Origin: Bacillota bacterium
GTDB taxonomy: Bacteria > Bacillota > Clostridia > Christensenellales > SZUA-584
NCBI GenBank assembly: GCA_023396555.1
Contig: JAEWWC010000151.1
Coordinates: 1-10,262 of the forward strand
Reading direction: 5' to 3'
Length of the DNA stretch: 10,262 bases
Shown here: positions 1 through 5,179 of the stretch, one piece after another
Layout: the number at the start of each line of letters is the position of its first letter
How positions within the stretch are numbered: position 1 is the stretch's first letter
The notes under the pieces: model-generated
What the model saw: only the letters and a program-made list of their open reading frames with translations
What the model was told of the DNA's origin: nothing
Database searches by the model: none
Translations under genes and position numbers: made by a program

Positions 1-863
1 AGATCGTGGAAGTGGGCAGCGCGGTCAAGGAATACAAGGTGGGAGACCGTGTGACGGTTCCGCCGCTGATGCCCTGCTTCAAGTGCGAGTATTGCCAGGA
101 AGGCTCTTTCTCGCTCTGCAAGGACTACAACTATTTCGGTTCTCGCTGCGACGGCGCTTTCGCGCAGTATGTGTCCGTGCCCGAAGTGAACCTGCTCAAA
201 GTGGAGGACAACGTGACGTATGAAGCTGCCGCGACAGCTGACCCGCTGGCCAACGCGCTGCATTCCATCAAGCGCAGCGGTTTCAAGGCCGGAGACAAGG
301 TGTGCGTGGTGGGCGTCGGCACCATCGGTCTGTACGCGCTGCAGTACATGAAAGCCAAGGGCGCTTCCGTTGTGGTGGCTGTGGACGTCGGCGAAGAGAA
401 ACTCAAAGCGGCGGCGCTGTCCGGCGCGGATGTATGCATCGAAGGCACGGCCGCCGATGTGGTGGAGCAGATCGTCAAGGCGACGGACGGCGGCGCTGAT
501 GTCTGCATCGACGCGTCCGGTTTTCCGTCGGCGCAGCACAATGCGATCATGGCGACTGCCAAGCATGGCACGATGGTGTTCCTCGGCATCTCCCACAAGC
601 CGCTCGAGCTTTCTGAGAAATGCGTCGACATGATCATGAGGGGTGAGAAAACGCTCAGAGGTTCGTGGAACTCGTTCTCCAAGCCGTTCCCGGGCTGGGA
701 ATGGACGCATGGTGTGGAGAGCCTCGCGGATGGCACGATTGACGCCACCAAGGTTATCACGCACCGTCTGGAGCTGGAGGATGTGCCGGAGACGTTTGAG
801 AAGATCCATCGCAGGGAGATATTCTTCAACAAGATTCTGTTCTTTCCCTGGGGCGTGAAGTAA
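1..863 (+). CDS. GatD-like zinc-dependent polyol-phosphate dehydrogenase, 5'-truncated
   Basis: The reading frame is open at the left edge (codon 3-5 is Ile, then Val-Glu-Val-Gly), so the N-terminal part with the first zinc ligands lies outside the window; the GTG at 6 is not a credible start. About 286 residues remain. Counting the GTG codon as residue 1, a structural-zinc motif C-x2-C-x2-C-x7-C is at 24, 27, 30 and 38, a Rossmann GxGxxG is at 103-108 (GVGTIG), and the acidic residue expected to bind the NAD ribose is D127. The segments FGSRCDGAFAQY and GSWNSFSKPFPGWEW closely resemble those I know from E. coli galactitol-1-phosphate 5-dehydrogenase (GatD), which makes tagatose-6-phosphate with NAD+. 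Substrate is therefore inferred as a sugar alcohol or its phosphate. The usual Glu of the EPL motif is Asp here (D79 in TADPL). It ends 11 nt before the next dehydrogenase, so the two are probably one operon. Family is certain; substrate is not. Confidence 0.85.
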   Translation, partial: IVEVGSAVKEYKVGDRVTVPPLMPCFKCEYCQEGSFSLCKDYNYFGSRCDGAFAQYVSVPEVNLLKVEDNVTYEAAATADPLANALHSIKRSGFKAGDKVCVVGVGTIGLYALQYMKAKGASVVVAVDVGEEKLKAAALSGADVCIEGTAADVVEQIVKATDGGADVCIDASGFPSAQHNAIMATAKHGTMVFLGISHKPLELSEKCVDMIMRGEKTLRGSWNSFSKPFPGWEWTHGVESLADGTIDATKVITHRLELEDVPETFEKIHRREIFFNKILFFPWGVK

Positions 864-870
864 AGGAGAG
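864..870 (+). promoter_or_regulatory. Ribosome binding site of the second dehydrogenase
   Basis: AGGAGAG begins directly after the TAA stop of the upstream gene and lies 4 nt before the ATG at 875. It fixes this ATG as the start and indicates translation from a shared mRNA. Confidence 0.7.
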
Positions 871-874
871 TGCA

Positions 875-1903
875 ATGAAAGCGTTTGTTTATCATGGTGA
901 AACGAGCTTTTCGATAGATGAAGTGCCGATGCCCAAAGCGGGCCCCGGCGAGGCTGTTGCGAAGATACGGTGTGCGTCCATATGCGGAACGGATCTTCGG
1001 ACATACCGGTTTGGCAACCCCAAGCTGAAAACGCCCATCGTCATGGGGCATGAGGCGTGCTACGAAATCGTAGAGGCCGATCCTGCGACAGGGTTGAAGG
1101 TGGGTGGACGCTATATTATGGCGCCGGCCATCGGCTGCGGGGAGTGCAAGAGCTGCAAAAAGGGACGGACGAACATGTGCGACACCCTGCAAAGTATCGG
1201 GTTCCAGTTTGACGGGACGTTTGCGGAATATATCCGTATCCCTGAGCTGGCGATACGGCGGGGGCATCTGATACCGATTCCCGACAGCATATCGGATACT
1301 GCCGCGTCAGTGGTAGAGCCGGTGGCATGCGCGGTGAACGCACAGACTTATCTGAAGATTGAGAAGGGCGATAACGTGCTCATCTACGGTTCGGGATATC
1401 TTGGCTGTATACATGCAGAGCTGGCCTATATTCAGGGGGCTGCTCAGGTGATCATCGCGGAGATTTCTGAAAGCAGACGTAAAAGCGTTAAACAGTTCGT
1501 GCCCAACGTCCAGGTAGTCGATTCGGGCGATCCCGGCTATATGGACGCGGTGCGCCAGATGACGGGCGGCGGCGTGGACGTGGTGATCACGGCTGCACCG
1601 GCGGGAATCACACACCGGCAGGGCCTGGAGCTGCTGTACAAGAACGGCCGGATGAGCCTGTTCGGCGGGCTTCCCGGTACCGACAATTATCATCTCGACA
1701 GCAACCTGATCCACTACAAGGAGTTGGGCGTCTTCGGCGCGCACGCTTCCACGGTGGCGCAGAACAAGCAGGTGCTGGAGATGGTGGTAGGCGGCATGCT
1801 GAACGTCGAGAAATATATCACGGCGTTTGCGTTCAGCGATATCGACAAGGCGTTTGAGAGCGTCGTGACGGAAAAAGCCGTCAAAGCGGTCGTCATACCT
1901 TAA
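875..1903 (+). CDS. Zinc-dependent medium-chain alcohol/polyol dehydrogenase
   Basis: A complete 342-residue protein, the normal length for sorbitol/threonine-dehydrogenase-type medium-chain dehydrogenases. The predicted catalytic zinc site is C37 (in CGTD) with H59-E60 (MGHE), and E148 lies in the conserved EPV motif. The structural zinc Cys cluster is C88, C91, C94 and C102. The nucleotide-binding GSGYLG is at 172-177 and an acidic residue ends the second strand (E196), which favours NAD+ over NADP+. All expected catalytic residues are present. It follows the GatD-like gene by 11 nt and is followed by a terminator, so it is the last gene of a catabolic operon. The two enzymes differ clearly in sequence, so this is not a recent duplication. 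They may act on consecutive or alternative polyols. The substrate cannot be read from the sequence; L-iditol, sorbitol or a polyol phosphate are all possible. Confidence 0.88.
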   Translation: MKAFVYHGETSFSIDEVPMPKAGPGEAVAKIRCASICGTDLRTYRFGNPKLKTPIVMGHEACYEIVEADPATGLKVGGRYIMAPAIGCGECKSCKKGRTNMCDTLQSIGFQFDGTFAEYIRIPELAIRRGHLIPIPDSISDTAASVVEPVACAVNAQTYLKIEKGDNVLIYGSGYLGCIHAELAYIQGAAQVIIAEISESRRKSVKQFVPNVQVVDSGDPGYMDAVRQMTGGGVDVVITAAPAGITHRQGLELLYKNGRMSLFGGLPGTDNYHLDSNLIHYKELGVFGAHASTVAQNKQVLEMVVGGMLNVEKYITAFAFSDIDKAFESVVTEKAVKAVVIP

Positions 1904-1938
1904 GCATTACGGAATAAAGGACACTTCATTTTTCTGAT

Positions 1939-1980
1939 CGAGCGCTTCGCCTGTTTGATGGCGGAGCGCTTGTGCTTTTT
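1939..1980 (+). terminator. Rho-independent terminator of the dehydrogenase operon
   Basis: A 13-bp stem pairs 1939-1951 with 1960-1972, with two G-U wobbles and an 8-nt loop. After TGC comes a run of five T (1976-1980). It lies 35 nt after the stop codon at 1903, as expected for an operon end. Confidence 0.85.
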
Positions 1981-2118
1981 AATGGGAGCATTTTCAAGTA
2001 CAATGGCTTAATATATTCGTAATAAGGTCTTGAAAAATATAATTGAAGTAATGTAAAATTATATATATTCCAGCCATGAATGTTTACAATCATAATGCAG
2101 TTGCCGTTTATATTTTCA
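1981..2118. other. AT-rich intergenic region without a gene
   Basis: This stretch between the terminator and the carboxypeptidase promoter is much richer in A and T than the flanking genes. No open frame with a ribosome binding site is seen. It holds a possible second promoter pointing right: TTGAAA (2030-2035), an 18-bp spacer, then TAAAAT (2054-2059). In such AT-rich DNA a match of this kind can arise by chance, so it is tentative. Confidence 0.45.
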
Positions 2119-2147
2119 TTCACAAACACGACTTAAACTGCTATACT
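2119..2147 (+). promoter_or_regulatory. Sigma-A-type promoter of the first carboxypeptidase gene
   Basis: A -35 box TTCACA (2119-2124, 5 of 6 to consensus), a 17-bp spacer, and a -10 box TATACT (2142-2147, 5 of 6) preceded by TG at 2139-2140, giving an extended -10. Transcription would begin near 2154, leaving a short leader of about 28 nt before the TTG start. Confidence 0.72.
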
Positions 2148-2163
2148 GGTTGTTGATTATGTA

Positions 2164-2170
2164 AAAGGAG
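2164..2170 (+). promoter_or_regulatory. Ribosome binding site deciding the TTG start at 2182
   Basis: AAAGGAG lies 11 nt before TTG at 2182. The only nearby in-frame ATG alternative (codon 17, 2230) would cut the signal peptide in half, so the TTG is the best start. Confidence 0.7.
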
Positions 2171-2181
2171 CAATTGGGATT

Positions 2182-3564
2182 TTGAAAAAAGTCACAACTT
2201 TGTGTTTTGCTGTTATATTGGTCTTAACAATGTTCTTAAGCACCGCGCAGGCAGCGCCCGCGTATGACGGCGACGTAGAGCCGTACGCGGTGATGCTGCT
2301 GGATGCCACCTCGGGTGACGTGCTGTACGAAAAGAACGCGGACGAGATGGTGGAACCGGCCAGTACGACCAAGATCATGACGCTGCTTCTCGCGCTGGAA
2401 AAAGGGGAAATGGACAGCGTGGTCAAGGTGTCTTCCAACGCAGCGGACCAGCATGGATCGTTGCTGCATATCTCTACGGGTGAAGAGCTCGTGTTGAAAG
2501 ACCTGATTAACGGTATGATGATGGCATCCGGCAACGATGCGGCTGTTGCGGTAGCTGAAGCGATAGGCGGCTCTGAAGAAGGGTTTGCCGAAATGATGAA
2601 TGACAAGGCGCGCGAGTTGGGGATGACAAATACAAACTTTGTAGTCGCGCACGGCATGCATGTGGACAACCATCATACAACTACGCGCGATATGTCACTA
2701 CTCACGACGTACGCGATGCAGAATCCGGATTTTGCTCAGATTGTCGGTCAGTCAACGTACACGATGCCGGCGGACAACAAGCACAGCTCGACCTGGGAAG
2801 TCAAAAACACCAATAAACTTTTATTGTCGGACGAAGAATACTATTACAAATACGCCACCGGTATCAAGACGGGATCCACTCCGGCTGCCGGGGACTGCCT
2901 CGTATCGTCAGCCAGCAAAGACGGTATGAACCTGATTTGCCTGATATTCAAGGACAAATACAACGGGAGTGAGCGGTGGCCGCTGACAAAATCTCTGTTT
3001 GAGTTCGGTTTTGACAACTTTAAAACGGTGGATGTTCAGTCCATTATTGACGGCACCGATCCGGTCAGCGTCAGTGTCCAGAACGCGGCACCGGGCGGCG
3101 AATCGTTGGAACTGAACATCGTGAACTCCGGAAAAGCTTATCAGACGCTGGAAACGGCGCTTGCCAACAAGGTGGAGGAAGGCCTCAGCACAGAGGTTGT
3201 GCTCAACAGCGGCGATGCGCTGCAGGCTCCGGTCAAGGATGGCGAGACGGTCGGGGTGATCAACTACCTTACCGATTCAGGAGAAATGGTCTGCCAGGGA
3301 AAGCTGGTTGCGTCGCACGCCGTGGAATCGGCGGACAATGCCGCACAGCCGACACAGTCCGCTGAGGCCACTCAGCCGACGGATACTCAGAAACCGGCAG
3401 CTCCGGGCAGCAGCGGCGGCATAGGGCTCATCGGGTGGATACTGATTGCCGTGGGCGCCGTTCTGGTTGTTATTTTGGCAATATTGGTCGTTATGGCTAT
3501 TCAGCGCAAGCGGCGTTATGCGCGCAGACGCCGTGCCGTCAGGAGGAAGAGAGGACGCCGTTAA
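2182..3564 (+). CDS. D-alanyl-D-alanine carboxypeptidase (S11 family, DacA/DacF type), copy 1
   Basis: A 460-residue low-molecular-weight penicillin-binding protein. It would remove the terminal D-Ala from peptidoglycan pentapeptide on the outer face of the membrane. The start is TTG. A signal peptide covers residues 1 to about 24 (KK, hydrophobic core, probable cleavage after AQA). The catalytic motifs are complete: S61-x-x-K64 (STTK, nucleophile S61), S116-G-N118 and K229-T-G231. A beta-rich PBP5_C-like region is likely at about 280-380. A Thr/Pro/Ala/Gln-rich linker (about 383-410) follows, then a hydrophobic helix (about 414-440) and a tail of some 20 mostly Arg/Lys residues. That anchor is a true transmembrane helix with a cytoplasmic basic tail, unlike the amphipathic helix of E. 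coli PBP5. It has its own promoter and is followed by a paralog of equal length. No terminator separates them, so read-through is possible. The exact Dac subtype, including any sporulation role, cannot be decided here. Confidence 0.93.
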   Translation: MKKVTTLCFAVILVLTMFLSTAQAAPAYDGDVEPYAVMLLDATSGDVLYEKNADEMVEPASTTKIMTLLLALEKGEMDSVVKVSSNAADQHGSLLHISTGEELVLKDLINGMMMASGNDAAVAVAEAIGGSEEGFAEMMNDKARELGMTNTNFVVAHGMHVDNHHTTTRDMSLLTTYAMQNPDFAQIVGQSTYTMPADNKHSSTWEVKNTNKLLLSDEEYYYKYATGIKTGSTPAAGDCLVSSASKDGMNLICLIFKDKYNGSERWPLTKSLFEFGFDNFKTVDVQSIIDGTDPVSVSVQNAAPGGESLELNIVNSGKAYQTLETALANKVEEGLSTEVVLNSGDALQAPVKDGETVGVINYLTDSGEMVCQGKLVASHAVESADNAAQPTQSAEATQPTDTQKPAAPGSSGGIGLIGWILIAVGAVLVVILAILVVMAIQRKRRYARRRRAVRRKRGRR

Positions 3565-3572
3565 CCCTGGGA

Positions 3573-3602
3573 TTATCCTTTTAGCTCCAAATGTGATATA
3601 CT
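3573..3602 (+). promoter_or_regulatory. Extended -10 promoter before the second carboxypeptidase gene
   Basis: TGATATACT (3594-3602) is an extended -10 element (TGn followed by TATACT at 3597-3602). The -35 region is weak: TTATCC (3573-3578) with an 18-bp spacer matches 3 of 6. The same TGnTATACT appears before copy 1. A small hairpin (CAGCC 3614-3618 with GGCTG 3628-3632) would lie in the leader between this promoter and the ribosome binding site. Confidence 0.55.
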
Positions 3603-3652
3603 GAAGTTTAGAACAGCCTGAAACAGCGGCTGGTAGTGGGAGATGTTTCAGT

Positions 3653-5035
3653 TTGAGAAGGATCATAACTGTTATTGTTATATTTATATTTGCGTTGGTC
3701 GGCTTTGTCGGCAGCGCATTTGCGGCGCCGCAGTATGACGGCGAAGTTTCGCAGTACGCAGTGCTGCTGATTGACGCGAAGTCAGGCACCCATTTGTACG
3801 AAAAAAATGCGGACGAGCGTATTGAACCGGCCAGCACCACCAAGATCATGACGTGTATTCTGGCGCTCGAAAGCAAAAGCCTTGATACGAAGGTGAAGAT
3901 CAGCGAAAAAGCGGCCGGAGTATCCGGCTCTTCACTTGATTTGGAAGAAGACGAAGAAGTGGAAATGGGCGATCTGCTTGCCGGTATGATGATGTTTTCC
4001 GGCAACGACGCAGCCACCGCTGTGGCGGAAGCAGTGAGCGGAGATGTTTCCGCGTTTGTGGATTTGATGAATACTAAAGCCGCAGCGCTTGGAATGACCG
4101 GCACACACTTTACGAGCCCCCATGGAAAGCACGATGAAGAACACTATTCAACTGCCAGCGATATGGCCAAGCTGATGCAGTATGCGATGCAGAACCCAGC
4201 GTTTGTGGAGATTGTTGGTCACGAAAAGTATACGATGCCCCAAACAAATAAAAGGCGGGAAAAAACTTATTATAATACGAATTTGCTGATGCGCAGCGAT
4301 AAAGATGATTATTATCCATACGCAACGGGCGGCAAGACAGGTTCCACAGACCAGGCGGGGGGGTGTCTGGTGGCTTCCGCTGCCAATGATGAAATGAATC
4401 TTATATGTGTTATTTTTAAGGATGATTCTGCAGAGGGCAAGAACCGCTGGACGACAGCGAAATCTCTGTTCGATTTTGGGTTCAACAACTATGTGACGAT
4501 AGACCTGCAGGAATTGCTGGACAAGGCGGAGCCGGTGAAGGCACAGATCGAGAACTACGCGTCCACCGACGAGAACGACGGGTTGTTGGTTTTTGAAGGG
4601 CCACAGAGCCCCGGAACTTATGCAACCATTGATAAGACGCTGGCGGAAGGCATACTGAACGGCACGGATTCGATCGAGGCGGTACCGGAATACACCAGCA
4701 CGCTGCAAGCACCTGTGCTTAAGGGCGATGTGCTGGGTACCGTAACATATAAGAGCAAAGCTACCAAAGATGACATATATACTGGGAATCTGATCGCCAC
4801 GCGCGATGTGCTGCAGGCCGGTGCGGAACCGGATGTCAGCGGCGGGACGGCAGTCAGCATGATGCCTGCCATGAACATAGAAGATCTGGAGAAAGAGGAT
4901 GGCAGCATACTTTACTGGCTGATTATCCCCGGCGCGCTCATAGCGGTGCTTGTGTGGCGTCTATTGACTGTGACGCGGCGCAAGCGCAAGCGGTTCAGCA
5001 AGAAGCGTCCGCATTACAGCTACCGAATCAGATAG
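3653..5035 (+). CDS. D-alanyl-D-alanine carboxypeptidase (S11 family, DacA/DacF type), copy 2
   Basis: A paralog of the preceding gene, also exactly 460 residues, with the same architecture. A signal peptide covers 1 to about 24 (RR, hydrophobic core, probable cleavage after AFA). The motifs are S61-x-x-K64, S116-G-N118 and K228-T-G230, all intact, so it should be an active serine carboxypeptidase outside the membrane. A beta-rich C-terminal domain (about 280-385) leads to a short acidic linker (about 405-417), a hydrophobic helix (about 418-440) and a basic tail. The start is TTG at 3653 after GGGAG (3638-3642); the first in-frame Met is codon 66, beyond the nucleophile, so TTG is required. 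The core is strongly conserved between the copies (for example LYEKNADE, EPASTTKIMT, YAMQNP, MNLIC). Linkers and C-terminal domains have drifted apart, which points to an old duplication. The region around residues 97-105 is notably acidic compared with copy 1. Different substrate access or expression timing is inferred only. Confidence 0.93.
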   Translation: MRRIITVIVIFIFALVGFVGSAFAAPQYDGEVSQYAVLLIDAKSGTHLYEKNADERIEPASTTKIMTCILALESKSLDTKVKISEKAAGVSGSSLDLEEDEEVEMGDLLAGMMMFSGNDAATAVAEAVSGDVSAFVDLMNTKAAALGMTGTHFTSPHGKHDEEHYSTASDMAKLMQYAMQNPAFVEIVGHEKYTMPQTNKRREKTYYNTNLLMRSDKDDYYPYATGGKTGSTDQAGGCLVASAANDEMNLICVIFKDDSAEGKNRWTTAKSLFDFGFNNYVTIDLQELLDKAEPVKAQIENYASTDENDGLLVFEGPQSPGTYATIDKTLAEGILNGTDSIEAVPEYTSTLQAPVLKGDVLGTVTYKSKATKDDIYTGNLIATRDVLQAGAEPDVSGGTAVSMMPAMNIEDLEKEDGSILYWLIIPGALIAVLVWRLLTVTRRKRKRFSKKRPHYSYRIR

Positions 5036-5043
5036 AGAAAGCA

Positions 5044-5070
5044 AAAGCCGCGAACCAAACGCGGCTTTTT
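5044..5070. terminator. Bidirectional Rho-independent terminator
   Basis: A perfect 9-bp stem pairs AAAGCCGCG (5044-5052) with CGCGGCTTT (5060-5068) around a 7-nt loop, followed by T up to 5070. It lies 8 nt after the stop of the second carboxypeptidase gene. On the minus strand the stem is followed by TTTTGC, so it can also back up termination of parC, which converges from the right. Confidence 0.87.
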
Positions 5071-5100
5071 AATGCTCCGGATATAGCGTTGAATGAAAAG

Positions 5101-5151
5101 AGGTCTGGAGACGGCGTCTCCAGCGGAGTGTGAGGCAGAGCCTCACGACCT
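5101..5151. repeat. Compact palindromic element with potential three-way junction fold
   Basis: Two perfect hairpins lie side by side. The first is CTGGAGAC (5105-5112) with GTCTCCAG (5116-5123) around GGC. The second is GTGAGGC (5130-5136) with GCCTCAC (5140-5146) around AGA. The outer arms AGGTC (5101-5105) and GACCT (5147-5151) are also complementary and enclose both, with one C shared with the first hairpin. On the minus strand the structure is followed by CTCTTTTC, so it may help terminate parC. It sits between convergent genes, a usual place for dispersed intergenic palindromic repeats. Only one copy is present in this window, so repeat-family status is inferred. Confidence 0.55.
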
Positions 5152-5179
5152 TCTACACCTATTCTCAATGTTTGTATTT

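Noticed and set aside
131..1267. Long antisense open frame of 378 codons opposite the dehydrogenases
   Set aside because: It lies antisense to two genes with clear family motifs, has no recognisable domain, and is rich in Ser, Thr and Ala, as expected from the reverse reading of GC-rich coding DNA.
3643..3645. ATG as an alternative start near the second carboxypeptidase gene
   Set aside because: It is in a different frame from the signal peptide and catalytic motifs. The TTG at 3653 gives a good signal peptide and has an upstream GGGAG.
3277..4104. Minus-strand open frame of 275 codons across the two carboxypeptidase genes
   Set aside because: It spans two well-supported genes and the promoter between them, with a low-complexity composition and no motif.
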